Of a DNA stretch of 64,000 nucleotides, positions 31,036 to 42,112 are shown in pieces; within the stretch, counting starts at the first letter, position 1, and every line of letters begins with the position of its first letter. The notes under the pieces are model-generated. The model was not told the origin of the DNA and ran no database searches. It worked only from the letters and a program-made list of their open reading frames with translations. This stretch comes from Lucinisca nassula (lineage: Eukaryota; Mollusca; Bivalvia; Lucinida; Lucinidae), in NCBI GenBank assembly GCA_963580285.1, contig OY757010.1, positions 149,530,675 to 149,594,674 on the forward strand, read 5' to 3'. Position numbers and translations under genes: made by a program.

Positions 31036-31322
31036 CCATCGGGGCTTGAACAAATAGATGGGCTGCATGATGCTTCCATGCAGATCTGAACTGACCTGCA
31101 CACGAGTACTGGAAAACCGCTTGGAGGATCTAAGCCTGCCCAGGTAAAGCGATGCGATTCGGACTGTCCATGCTTATAAACCCTATTGGTTTGATTGGGT
31201 GACAGGGCTTGAGAAGTCATTTCATCTCAATGTCGGGTAAAAGTCCCATAAAATTGGAAGCAACGTCTCCAAAATGACCTGCACTGTGTTGACGGGAATG
31301 TTAAACCTAAAATCAAACAAAA
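31028..31322 (-). repeat. Family-D repeat
   Basis: Nearly full length on the minus strand, from CCCCCGCCCATCGGGGCTTG to GTTAAACCTAAAATCAAAC (plus-strand reading). Confidence 0.85.
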
Positions 31323-31361
31323 CGTGTTTTAGGGAGAAAGCATTAACCCAAAACCTTTGGC

Positions 31362-31592
31362 GGTGATTTATGGATATCCATAATTCGAATTATGTATATC
31401 CATAAATCGATCTGAATTATGGATATCCATAAATCGAATTATGTATATACATAATTCGAATTGTGGATATCCATAAATCAGAGGAATAATGGATATCCAT
31501 AAATCGAATTATGGATATCCATAATTCGAATTATGGATATCCATTATTCGGCTGATTTATGGATATCCATAAATCGAATTATGGATTTAAAT
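31362..31592. repeat. ATGGATATCCAT minisatellite, block 2
   Basis: About eight further units, sharing the compound spacer TTATTCGGCTGATT with block 1. The blocks are probably one array separated by insertion of SINE/D sequences. Confidence 0.88.
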
Positions 31593-31877
31593 TATTGAGG
31601 TATTGATTAATTGTATACGGGTTTAACGACACTTCAACATTTTTGCGTCATTTTGTGTCGTTTCCCAGAGAAAGATGGACAGGACAATTGTAGAGATATT
31701 AGAGTTGATGAAATAGAGGGACAGGGGAGAAAGAGGGGAAGTAATAAAAGTGAAGAAACGGAAGAAGAAAAAAAAAACAGTCCTCCCCTCTACCCTTAAC
31801 TGCTGCAAGGATAGCAGGCCTTGCCCAACTGCAATCAAATATCAGTTGCCCCCCACCCACCCACCCCGGTGACTTAA

Positions 31878-32107
31878 GGGGAACGGGAAAAATTAGCAGA
31901 CTGTTCCGCCATTTTTCAAAGGGAGACAACTTTCGGGACTTCCTGTTCGCCTGTTCGCTTTTCTATACGCCCTTTCCCACGGAAAAAGCGGTCTTCTCTT
32001 AAAGGAAAGACTTTGCTCCTCCTCTTTCCTGTAAGAGTTAACCCCTATTGACAAGGGAGACAAAAATATTTTTACAGTTGCCTCCCCTGAAGGTATATCC
32101 ATTCCCC
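31878..32107. repeat. TTAA-flanked MITE, family K
   Basis: Ends GGGGAACGGGAA and CATTCCCC, each bordered by TTAA (31,874 and 32,108), as in piggyBac-type insertions. Inner blocks: GGGAGACAACTTTCGGGACT, TAAAGGAAAGACTTTGCTCC, GGGAGACAAAAAT, GTTGCCTCCCC. Relatives are at 33,250, 34,180 and 49,362. Confidence 0.75.
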
Positions 32108-32610
32108 TTAAGATACACGACACCCTTAAGACACCAAGGGAAAAATACCGTCTGTTTATGTCGTCTCTGCAACATCAGGCAAACATTTTAAAAATATTTG
32201 GCATACAGACCAAAACGTGTGACCATTGATTAGACAGCAGTCTGATCTGGATCCACACCATTTGCAACAATGTCATTTAATTCTAACCAGCAGACAACAA
32301 AGCTGACGACAATTTTTGTGCCTGGCATTTCATGGGTTATCCATTAACAAAAAAGAGTATAAAAAGTGATATCGGCTTCTGTTTTTTTTTCTTTTCATGA
32401 AGCAATGGAAGAAATGGAAAGGTTAATATGGTATTATGAGCTGAGAATATTCTCTTTTGACTCTGAAATTACTAAATAACTTCAAAAGATCTCGCGAATA
32501 AAGATTTCCAAATGAAACACGGAAACATAATATGAGTATTTCTACTTTTTCCCGATGACAGTTCCGGCATTGTTTTTTATTATTATTATTTTTTTTTTTT
32601 TTTTTTTTTT
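32108..32610. other. Intergenic
   Basis: Foldback remnant of the AACAGTG family at ~32,205-32,275; T homopolymer at ~32,585-32,612. Nothing else seen. Confidence 0.4.
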
Positions 32611-32618
32611 TGGTTTTT

Positions 32619-33147
32619 TTGTTTGTTTGATTTGAGGTTTACGTCCCCGTCAACATTGTAAATGTCATTTTGGAGACCTTGCTTCCATTTTTGTGGGACT
32701 TTTACCCGACATTGAGATGAAATGAAATCTCAAGCCCTGTCGCCCGATGAAACCAATAGGGTTTATAAGCATGGACGGTCCGCCTCCTGGACGGTTCCTG
32801 GACAGGCTTAGATCCTCTAAACGGTTTACCAGTACTTGTGTACGGGCCAGAATCAGCTCTGCGTGGAAGCATCATGCAACCCATATATTTCTTCAAGCCC
32901 CTTTGGGCGGGGACACCCGGCATTGCTGGTTTGTTTGCACTGGAGTTTAACATCCCCGTACTTAGGTCATTTCCGATTTTTTGGGATTTTTACCTAACTT
33001 GAGGATTTAAGGAGCGGTCCTACTCACACAACTTTCCCTGGGCAGGCTTATACTGGTTTACCAGCACCCAAATTCGGTCGGTTTTAGCCCTGCGCGGAAG
33101 CACCAAGTCGTCCAAACTATTTCTCCGAGTCCCGATGGGCGGGGCGT
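32619..33147 (+). repeat. Two family-D repeats in tandem
   Basis: A full copy (32,619-32,915) followed by a more diverged copy (32,928-33,147), both ending in the CCC..GGGCGGGG motif. Confidence 0.8.
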
Positions 33148-33249
33148 AGTTCCGGAATTGTCTTGGGCGACGTGGACAGTCTCATTTTGTGCATCAAAGT
33201 GAGATTCATGTTTTGCGCATCTAACGATTTCCACTTTGTGCAGATTATA

Positions 33250-33505
33250 TACACCCGGCAAAGTTACGCAGGGAAATGGGTACGCCTTCAGGGGAGGCAT
33301 CGCCTCCAAAAGTATTTTTTCTCCCGCGACAACAGGGGTCAACTCTTATGGAAAAGAATTTGCTCCTGAGGAGCAAATTCTTTCCTTTAAGAGTAGATCC
33401 TTTTTCCAGGGGATAGAGTTTATAGAAAAGCGAACAGGAAGTCCCGAAAGTTGTCTCCCTTTGAAAAATGGCGAGAAAAAAAAACTGTCAGGTGTTCCAA
33501 CTACC
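33250..33505 (-). repeat. Family-K MITE (decayed ends)
   Basis: Minus-strand interior of family K with its hairpin AAAGAATTTGCTCC / GGAGCAAATTCTTTCC at 33,352-33,390. The TTAA borders are lost. Confidence 0.7.
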
Positions 33506-33547
33506 TTTAAATCATTATTGCCTAGCATCTTATAAATGGGGCACTGA

Positions 33548-34170
33548 CAAACAGTGCAGGCCCATGCCAGACGCCGAAAAATGCGGCGTCTGAGCTGGAA
33601 CTACACTGGAGGGCGCATGATTTTTGTGAAACGTTTTGGAACTGGAAATGGACATGCTCGAAGCTAATAAAAGATTTTTTTACGTATATTGGTTTATCCC
33701 TTGTCCATTTTGCCAGTACCAACAAACTGATCCATTTTGAACCGTCAACCCCAAAACGCGTTCTACGTTGTCTGATCAGAGCATACACTGTTTGCAAAAA
33801 GTCAAGCCATTTTCCAAATCAATTTTGAAGAAAACACAGCCTGACACCCCAAAATTTTGAAATGGACCCCTGCTATATATAAGGCAGAAGATTCTATTTG
33901 GTACAAAAAGGGTTAAATTTCTTGATTTAATGTATCCATTCAAGCTACAAACTGAATGAAAACAAGTCCAGATCCTGATCCAAATTCTTCAGAAGCCATT
34001 TCAGGCGTATCTGGATCTACACTGCTTGCAGGGGTTAATAAATCTGTATTTTTAGTATTTTTTTTCTTTCGTAATGCTGAAAAGTTCAGTGACCCGAAGC
34101 TCTCATTCTAATGCTTGTCAAGCCACAGAGGCATCAGTGCCTGCATTCCATTTGTAAACTAAAAATATTT
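33548..34170. other. Foldback pieces and spacer
   Basis: AACAGTG/GACGCCG foldback at 33,548-33,612, a related fragment near 33,960-34,030, and the block TTGGTACAAAAAGGGTTAAA (33,898), which is the reverse complement of a block repeated at 46.5, 47.4 and 51.9 kb. Confidence 0.55.
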
Positions 34171-34180
34171 ATGTATTTTT

Positions 34181-34432
34181 AAGGGGAATGGGAACACCCG
34201 GCAGATTTTTTCGCCATTTTTCAAAGGGAGACAACTTTCAGGACTATCTGCTCGCTTTTCTATAAGCCCTGACCCACTGAAAAATGGGTTTACTCTTAAA
34301 GGAAAGAATTTGCTTCTGAAGCATTTGCGCCTCAAGAGCAAATTCTTTCCTTTAAGAGTTGACCCCTATTTACATGGGAGACAAAAATGCTTTTGCATGA
34401 GTTGCCTCCCCCGAAGCTGTTCCCATTCCCCT
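34181..34432. repeat. TTAA-flanked MITE, family K
   Basis: Ends GGGGAATGGGAACACC and GTTCCCATTCCCC, with TTAA at both borders. The central hairpin AAGGAAAGAATTTGC / GCAAATTCTTTCCTT is intact. Confidence 0.8.
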
Positions 34433-34480
34433 TAATTTAAACCTAATTCTTTTAGAATCGATGTACATCGGTACACACTA

Positions 34481-34843
34481 CAGTTGAACTTCGATGGCTC
34501 GAACTCCTTAAGGACCTCGAAAATCTGTTCGAGACAGGGGTAGTTCAAGCCACTGAGGGTTACTGTCAGGAGGCATAACAAGATACTTTTGGATATCTTT
34601 TCGGTGTTCTATAATGAAAATGTATGCTGTGTGTACTCATTAGAATCGCCTCATGGAGGCGATTCTAATGAGTACACACAGCATACATTTGTAATATAAA
34701 AGACGAAACTCTCCTAAATTATCCCCCCCCCCCCCCCCCCCCCACTATTTGTTATGTAGAGCATTTCCCTAGGGGTTAAAGAAATGGTTCGACTCAGCCA
34801 TGGTAAACGAGCCATCGGTGTTCGAGCCATCGAAGTTTCACTG
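34481..34843. repeat. CAGT..TCGATGGCTC MITE with palindromic core
   Basis: Inverse orientation to the 10,417 copy, TA at both borders. The core palindrome is at ~34,619-34,690 (central CCTCATGGAGG). A C homopolymer at ~34,724-34,743. Confidence 0.8.
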
Positions 34844-34867
34844 TATATATAAGCTCTGAAGCCATAC

Positions 34868-35135
34868 ATCACGCAAACACGCCTATATAATACTGACCCC
34901 TTGAACCCCACTTTTATATAGTAAAACTGGGGTTTACAGGGGGTAATCCTTATTTTTCTTATTTCTGCTCTATCATATAGATTGTTGGTACTCGTTGGAA
35001 CCGCCTCAATGAGGCGGTACAATCTGTATTTTGAGCAGAAATAAGAAAAAAAAAAACTTTTTCATCTTAAAATCTTCTTTTTTTTTTTCACCGGTAAAAT
35101 TTACAATGTATTTGTATAGGCATGTTTTCATAATG
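34868..35135. repeat. ACACGCC-family foldback
   Basis: Ends CATCACGCAAACACGCC and GGCATGTTTTCATAATG. Inside are CCCACTTTTATATAG/TAAAACTGGGGTTT and a shortened central palindrome (~34,990-35,020). Confidence 0.8.
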
Positions 35136-35493
35136 GCTTCCCGCCAAAGTATGACTGCTATAATTTGAAAACAATTATAAAAGCAATATTATTTTGTTTC
35201 AGGATAATATTTGTAAATGATGTGTTTGCATCAGGATATGTAAATGATATGTAAATTATGTATTGACCCTTGTTTGACATTTAACTATTTTACGGCAGAG
35301 AAAAATTTAAGAAAAATGCCGTGATTCACCGTAACAAATGCGGCTAGATTTCAAAATAATTTGGCAGCAATGATCCTGGGATGAAGCTCTATAAGCCATT
35401 ATGGTCTGCTGAAATAAATAAATAAATAAAACATGGTCGTCAGAGGGCGGGGCCATTTTTGCCCTCTTGGACTTCTTGTGTTTTGTTGGTTTT

Positions 35494-36150
35494 TTAGTTC
35501 ACCTGAGCCTGGCTCATAGGTGATTATAGTATGGCAATGCTCCTTTGTCTATTGTCTGTCTGTCTGTCTGTCTGTCTGTCAACATTTTCAAACATCTTTT
35601 CCTTCGAAACCACTGGGCCTATTGAAGTCAAATTTCATATGGAGCATTATGGGATGGAGGAACGAAAGTTTGTTCGCGGGGTCCAGGTCACATGACCAAG
35701 ATGGTCGCCACGCCCATATAAGGAAAAAACTTCCAAAAATCTTCTCCTCCGGAACCAGTGGGCTGATTGCCATGAAACTTGGTATGTAGCATTGGGGGAT
35801 TCGGGCCCATCATAGTTTGTTCATATGAAAATCCTCGGATGGTCTTGACCTATTTGACGACAAGGTCAAATTTGGTAACATAGATTTTTGTATGGGAAAA
35901 AGTCAAAATTGTATATTTTTCAGAAATTATTGCAGCCTGTGATCTGAAAATTGGTAGATGCGGGTAGCTAAATGAGTGGATGAAACTACATGAGAATTCA
36001 AGGTCAATGTCGTTCTTTGACCTTGACCTAAGGTCGTTCATACAAGAAATTTTAAGCTTTTTTTCTCAGAAACCACTTGGACATTTGTAAGAAAATTTCA
36101 TATACATGTAATTGCCTTTAGGAACCAGGAAATGAAAAATAATTAACAAA
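35494..36150 (+). repeat. 'Pearl'-type repeat element (partial)
   Basis: Starts with a hairpin TTCACCTGAGCCTGGCTCATAGGTGA and a (CTGT)n tract, followed by diverged repeats of 'ctt(c/a)gaaaccactgg..cc..ttgaagtcaaatttcat'. The layout parallels the element at 58,576, but I could not find its 3' end. Confidence 0.55.
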
Positions 36151-36247
36151 CAAACGGTCCACCATGAATGGGCCACTCAATGACAAAACCTGATTTTGTC
36201 AATTGTGAACAGCACAGGTGCAGATCAGCCAACAGTCTGATCAGTAT

Positions 36248-36527
36248 CCATCACGAAAACTCGCCTATAAAATTTTGACCCCCTTGAACCCCACTTTTAT
36301 ATAGTAAAACTGGGGTTTCCGGGGGTATACCTTATTTTCTTATTTCTGCTCTAAAATATACATTGTGGGTACTCGTTAGAACCACCTCGTTGAGGCGGTT
36401 CTAACGAGTGCCCACAATCTATATTTTGAGCAGAAATAAGAAAAATATCACAATTTTTCATCATAAAATTTTCATTTTTTCGGCGATAAAGGTGGCAATG
36501 TATTTGTATAGGCGTGTTTGCGTAATG
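36248..36527. repeat. ACACGCC-family foldback (near complete)
   Basis: Best complete copy: ends CATCACGAAAACTCGCC and GGCGTGTTTGCGTAATG. The central palindrome at ~36,360-36,425 (ACTCGTTAGAACCACCTCG / TTGAGGCGGTTCTAACGAG) has one mismatch pair. Confidence 0.85.
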
Positions 36528-36748
36528 TTTGTGCTCGCCGATTGGTTAGAAGTCTACAAAATTTCCATTTCTAAATACCTCAGGCCTCAAATTTTTCAGG
36601 CATTTGCAGGATTTCAGGTTTTTGGAGCTTGATTTCAGGCTTTTAGATTTTAATTTTTCCTCCTATATTCTGTTTAAAATGATTATTTAACGCTTATCCT
36701 ACTGAATAAAATTATTCAGCCACACCCATTTCTGGCTATTCACCAATC

Positions 36749-37412
36749 AAAGGAGCAGTCTCTATAAGGCTGTTTTCATGGCCACAACCAATTTCCTTTA
36801 AACTTTGTAGCTTCAAATTGGTACATATTGACTGTCTAATGGTGAATTTTTAGACTCTTTGGTCCACTGGTTTTTGCTGTATACACTATTAAAGTGGGTG
36901 GGGTAATGTCACCCCATCAAGGGTATACCAACAAAAATGCTATTATTTTTGTTCAAAGTGCATGACTGGAGGCGATGTTTGCCGTATGCTTACTACCCTT
37001 TTAGGCATAACAGCCGGTGATAACAGTCTTATAAATATCAAACAAGAGAAGAGTTTATACGCGCTTGTAAGTTGTACCCAAATATTAGTAATTTTTATTC
37101 CCCAACTTTACGAAAAACCACAACACCTTTACAGTTTTCAACTTATTTCAAAGATCTTTCATAAATATAATGTTGATGTAATAGTCATTCTAGGTATATG
37201 TCAGAATTATTGTTAGTTCCTAAAACTTAAAGAGTTACCTGCCCCTGAAATTGGATTTTACCCAATTTTTTTAAATCGGAGTGCATTTATCCGTTTGTAG
37301 TACTCACAACTTCATTTGAAAGTGAATAAACCGATTCCATGCAAATATTATTAAATAGATGTGGGCAAGGAAGCCATTTGATTTCATAGTGCATGCTAGT
37401 ATTTCCTTTATT
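36749..37412 (+). repeat. Left long terminal inverted repeat
   Basis: Pairs with 39,898-40,547 over ~650 bp at high identity, ending inside at GTGCATGCTAG. It contains an 84-codon frame (36,962-37,216) that is also open in the right copy. Confidence 0.85.
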
Positions 37413-37585
37413 TTTTTGGTTATTTATGAACTCTTAATTTCCAGGTGCAAATGGAACATTTGTCATCTGTCAAACATTTTTGACCACCAAAGCAGGCTTT
37501 GCTCATGTTGTGGCACCTCATTTTAGACTGATACTGTGCTTAAATATAAGCCTGTATGGTCTCACGACATGTTTAAGAATTTGTT

Positions 37586-39588
37586 TATTTACTGATCTTC
37601 CTCTGAATCGCTAGATGTACTCCATGTGTCAACAGCAGCATCATAAACAAAATGAATATGTTCCCGGCTTGGTTTTGCTTCACTATTTTCTGTTTTGTTC
37701 CAGTAATATCCCAAATAACAGAGAACAGAACCCACATGTGCGCAACATCCCACGGTACGAGCTCCACTTCTGCACCCAAAATACCATCCAGTGATTGGGC
37801 TCAGTCCTTGTGTATATTCAACCCACATGTTATATGTTTTATTAGACGTGTGGCGAGAACGTATCTGTGCTTTGAGAACACCATCTGCTTCTTTGTGTGT
37901 CATTATCTCATATGATCCATTGTCGTCAAATGTTCATCTGTGTAGGATTTGGCTTGCTTCAGCTGGTCAATACCCAGTTTCAAATCCCTGAGTTCATCCT
38001 CAGTCATCTCTGGGAAATTCTCAAGTTTCTCATCATCGATCTTTTTCCAAATAACCCGTTTTTTATCCCAGCCATTTTTTGTCGCGCCTGCTATTAGCAT
38101 GGCGCGATATAGGCGCCCGGTTTTCCGTTCGTTCGTACGTTCTTTGTCCGTTCGTCAAGGCGTCATCATTTGCGACAACCCTAGCGTTCACCCTAATGGT
38201 CAAGTTTATTTCTCAAGAACTATAAGAGCTTCATTAATGATACTTGGTACAAACTTGTATCTGGGGATGACAACTTACATGCAAGCATCAATATGTGACC
38301 TTGTCCTACATTTCATGGTTCACTGACTTTGTAAAATACTGCGACCAACCTAGCGTCCACCCTAATGGTCACGTTTATTTCTCAAGAACTATAAGAGCTT
38401 CATTAATGATATGTGGTACAAACTTGTATCTGTGGATGGCAACTTGAATGCAAGCATCCATATTTGACCTTGAGCTACATTTCATGGTTCACTGACTTTG
38501 TAATATTGCGACCACCCTAGCATTCACCCTAATGGTCAAGTTTATTTCTCAAGATTTATAAGAGCTTCATTAATGATATTTGGTGCAAACTTGAATCTGG
38601 GGATGGCAAATTAAATGCAAGCATCCATATATGACCTTGACCTAAATTCCATGGTTCACTGACTTTGTAAAATATTGTGACCACCCTAGCTTTCACCCTA
38701 ATGGTTAAGTTCATTTCTCAAGAATTATTAGAGCTTCATTAATGATACTTAGTACAATCTTACATTTGAGATGGGATCTTTTGAGCAAGCATCTATGTTT
38801 GACCTTGACCTACATATCATGGTTCGATGACTTTGTGCCCCCACAGGCGCGACATAGCCTTCGGCGGAATTCTTGTTACAACCTTATCCCGCAGCTTATT
38901 TGGAGTTTTTGCTAGGGCCATCATTCTTCTAGCAATTACTTTGCCTGAATCTTTGCTTGTTACCAAAGGTGGTCTAAATGCATTGCACAATGAGCAAACA
39001 ATCCTTACATAGTCACCAACATATGGTATTTGACTATTGGGCATTGTGTTGCTTAGGGCTTTCCACTTTTTAATTCTCCCATTAGCTGATTCGACAATCC
39101 ATCTCACCTTTGTAACTAGCCTTGACTCATTTACCTCTTCAGTCGTATGTTGCTTCTGAGATTTCTTTAGGAAGTGAGGCATATGAGAATTGATTCCAAA
39201 ATCCTTTAGTATATCTATGGCATCCCTGAAGCCAAGGTCTACAACGAGAACATCATCTTCTTCAAATCAATCAGTAATATTTTCTGCATTAGTCTTTAAC
39301 ATGTGTTCCGTAATCTTAGCATCTGTGTTTTTCCCATCTGCAAGATATGGTCCCATTACAGTCAAAATGTAACCATCAGTGGCCACAAGCATCATAGGTT
39401 TCAGCAAAGGCTGTCCTTTCTGAACGGAATAAGATCTTCTCTGAAATGAGTAGTTTCCACTCTTCTCAATATATATGTATGTTCCATCAGCCACTGCGAT
39501 TGCAACATCAGAATTTGAATCCCCAAATAGGACATTTGCAAAAGTTGATGTATGATTCAGGGATGTTAGAGAAATACTAAAGGGTTAT
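37586..39588 (-). pseudogene. DDE transposase, interrupted and N-terminally truncated
   Basis: Cuts and rejoins transposon ends. Minus-strand reading from ~39,588. First Asp in VADGTYIYIEKSGNYSFQR, second in LVVDLGFRDA (~39,220), Glu in WIVESANGRIKKWKAL (~39,080); this is the D-D-E layout of DDE_Tnp_4/ISL2EU transposases. An in-frame TGA (~39,266) sits between ENITD and FEEDD. A 776 bp element splits the frame at 38,877/38,100. The C-terminal part continues (LIAGATKNGWDKK), has a frameshift near 37,920, and carries a SWIM-like cluster (CRSGARTVGCCAHV) before an acidic end (SSDSEEDQ, stop ~37,586). The N-terminus is lost at the inversion junction. Not functional. Confidence 0.8.
38101..38876 (+). 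mobile_element. Helentron-like element inside the transposase gene
   Basis: 776 bp. Starts GGCGCGATATAGGCGCC, ends with GGCGCGACATAGCC, a small GCC-ttc-GGC hairpin and GGAATTCTTGT. Four ~168 bp tandem units (each with ACCCTAGCGTTCACCCTAAT and AGAGCTTCATTAATGATA) fill the middle. Flanks join at ...GCAT|TACAAC..., i.e. insertion between two T residues, and in-silico removal restores the transposase reading phase. Confidence 0.75.
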
Positions 39589-39589
39589 G

Positions 39590-39897
39590 AAATCAATTCT
39601 CATATGCTTCACTTCCTAACCAAATCTCAGAAGCAATATACGACTGAAGAGGCGAATGATTCAAAGCTAGGTACAAAGTGAGATAGGTTGTCGAATCAGC
39701 TAATGGGAGAATTACAAAGTGGAAGGCCTTAGCAACAAAATATCCAATAGTAAAATACCATATGTTGGCGACTATGCAAGAATTGTTTGTTCGTTTTGCA
39801 ATGTAATTAGACCACGAGGACTGCACCCAATCACTGGATGGTACTGTTGGTGAAGAAGTGGTGCTCGTACCATGGGATGTTGTGCTCATGTGCTTGC
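39590..39897 (+). pseudogene. Inverted, deleted transposase C-terminal copy
   Basis: Plus-strand copy of the region encoding NSHMPHFL..TTEEVNESRL..SANGRIKKWKAL..YVGDYVRIVCSLC, followed directly by the GARTVGCCAHV segment (~39,835-39,895). Many bases are deleted relative to the minus-strand gene, and the frame is broken. Confidence 0.75.
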
Positions 39898-40547
39898 TAG
39901 CATGCACTATTAAATCAAATGACTTCTTTGTCCACATCTATTAACTATATTTGCATGGAATCGGTTTATTCACTTCCAAATGAAGTTGTGAGTACTACAA
40001 ACGGATAAATGCACTCTGATTTAAAAAAAAATGGGTAAAATCCAATTTCAGGGGCAGGTAACTCTTTAAGTTTTAGGAACTAACAATAATTCTGACATAT
40101 ACCTAGAATGACTATTACATCAACATTATATTTATGAAAGATCTTTGAAATAAGTTGAAAACTGTAAAGGGGTTGTGGTTTTTCGTAAAGTTGGGGAATA
40201 AAAATTACTAATATTTGGGTACAACTTACAAGCACGTATAAACTCTTCTCTTGTTTGATATTTATAAGACTGTTATCACCGGCTGTTATGCCTAAAAGGG
40301 TAGTAAGCATACGGCAAACATCGCCTTCAGTCATGCACTTTGAACAAAAATAATAGCATTTTTGTTGGTATACCCTTGATGGGGTGACATTACCCCACCC
40401 ACTTTAATAGTGTATACAGCAAAAACCAGTGGACCAAAGAGTCTACAAATTCACCATTAGACAGCCAATATGTACCAATTTGAAGCTACAAAGTTTAAAG
40501 GAAATTGGTTGTGGCCATGAAAATAGCCTTATAGAGACTGCTCCTTT
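39898..40547 (-). repeat. Right long terminal inverted repeat
   Basis: Complement of 36,749-37,412. The 84-codon frame (40,080-40,334, minus) differs from the left copy at three residues (G3E, A33V, H54P). Confidence 0.85.
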
Positions 40548-40756
40548 CTTGATATAATGTATTTGTTCAATTCACAAACTGCATTACAAACAGTGTAGAT
40601 CCTGATCAAAGCCAACTGATCTGGATTTACACTGATTGCAAAAAGTGGTGGTTGTCATGTTCAGCAGGATGAGGGTTAAGGCTGCAACATCGGGTTTTTC
40701 AGACATGGAAAAGCTTGGTCAGTATGAGGCCTTATACCTACAATTTCAAGACAGAA

Positions 40757-41090
40757 ATGACGGCAATGATCAGGAATCGATATACAATAAACCCACAGTT
40801 CCCATCAGACACCAATGGGAAAGAAACACAAACATGAAATAACTAGACCCTAATGGAAACCTCAATAGAGGAAAGCCCAAAGGACAGTTACTTTCCCACA
40901 AAATGGCCAATTAGCTATTCAAAACAAAACAAATATAAGTGATGCACACACTCAAAGACAAACCATAACAAAAATAAACCGCGACAGAAGAACCGCCTTG
41001 GAACGGTCAGTGAAAACCAATTTACGCCGCCGCAATCCCCGCCCTTACTTCCGTCGCGGTTTAGACAAATACAGCGCTAAGCAACTGAAA
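40757..41090 (-). repeat. 5'-truncated PLE 3' tail
   Basis: Minus-strand tail copy extending farther 5' than that at 21.0 kb (includes CCGCCCTTACTTCCGTCGCG). It shares GAAAGCCCAAAGGACAG and ACAGAAGAACCGCCTTGGAA with the other copies. Confidence 0.75.
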
Positions 41091-41196
41091 TATAAACTAA
41101 CAGACAGGCACCGGTTGGCCCTGTGAACAAGGCCAATTTGCTATCCAAAGACTCTTGTTAGTTTGTACAACTGGGCAGTCCAGTCTGTGTCTTACC

Positions 41197-41445
41197 TGGG
41201 CCCAGTTGTTCAAAACATCGTTAGCTTCACAAGCTCGCTAGTGGTTAAATTGTTAACTGTTCTAGCAAGTACAGTATCTAATACAGTTGAATTTTTGCTG
41301 AAAAATAATGTGAGCAGCTTTTGCAATTGCAAAAAGCTGCTCACATTTTTTTCAGCAAAGACATTAACAAATTTGCCACAGTAAATGAGCAAAGTTTTAA
41401 AGATTCGTGAGCTAGCGACGTCGTTAGTTTTGAACAACCGCCCCT
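41197..41445. repeat. MITE with GGGCCCAGTTGTTCAAA termini
   Basis: Left TGGGCCCAGTTGTTCAAAAC, right TTTTGAACAACCGCCCC. The inside has a hairpin of GTGAGCAGCTTTTGCAA with its complement (41,308-41,350). Confidence 0.75.
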
Positions 41446-41514
41446 GATCGCAAACCCTGAAGACAGAGGGGCTAGATAACATACCGTTACAATTTAAGTT
41501 TTATCTATAATGGG

Positions 41515-41685
41515 TCTATTGCCCCCGCCCATCGTATCTTGGAGAAATAGATTGGGCTGCATGATGCTTCCGAGCCGAGCTGAAACCGATCGCACATGAG
41601 AACTGGTGAACCGCTTAGAAGGTCTACGCCTTTCCTGACAAAGTGGTGCGAGTCTGACGTTAAACCTCAAATCAATCAAACAAAA
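41515..41685 (-). repeat. Family-D repeat (internally deleted)
   Basis: Has the CCCCCGCCCATCG end and the TTAAACCTCAAATCAATC end, but lacks the central ~130 bp. Confidence 0.75.
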
Positions 41686-41691
41686 TTATCA

Positions 41692-41965
41692 TGCCTCGGT
41701 GGCACCGTCAGATGCGCGTCTGACTGCTGATTAGGAGGACACAGGTTCTAACCGCGCTGGATCGGCAATATTATTTCGAGAAGATTGATCATGAAGTCTT
41801 TACTACGGTCATTCTCTCTTCTGCTTCTTCAAGACGGGTTGGTTTTCAGTTTCTTGCGAAAGAATGTGCACTGTACTGTTTAACTGCTTATGTACAAACT
41901 ACCCATGTAAATTGACCGACTCGAAGTGTTTACTGGGCCGTTAAACCCCAAAACAAACAACTAAA
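41692..41965 (+). repeat. SINE family C
   Basis: tRNA-like head GCCTCGGTGGCACCGTCAG with ATGCGCGTCTGACTGCTGAT, B-box region CAGGTTCTAACC (decayed), and body to TTAAACCCCAAAACAAAC. Imperfect flanking repeat AAAAT(T)ATCATG. Confidence 0.8.
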
Positions 41966-42112
41966 ATATCATGGGTTTAGTAGATAATCTCGAGACAGAA
42001 TTACAGTCGAACTTCAATAACTCGAACACCGTCGGAGCCATGAAATTATGTTCGAGATAGGGGTAGTTCCAACTACTGAGTGTTACTTATTCTGCCAGAC
42101 CATGAGGCATTT

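Larger units (their letters stand above)
36749..40547 (-). mobile_element. DNA transposon with ~650 bp TIRs, ISL2EU-like
   Basis: Bounded by inverted AAAGGAGCAGTCTCTATAAG. Left arm 36,749-37,412, right arm 39,898-40,547. The interior on the minus strand encodes a DDE transposase with a C-terminal Cys/His cluster. Towards the right arm the sequence switches (~39,590) into an inverted, internally deleted copy of transposase C-terminal sequence. The N-terminal half of the transposase is therefore missing. A Helentron-like element is inserted at 38,101-38,876. No clear target duplication at the outer edges. Family assignment (ISL2EU/DDE_Tnp_4) is by motif recognition. Confidence 0.8.
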
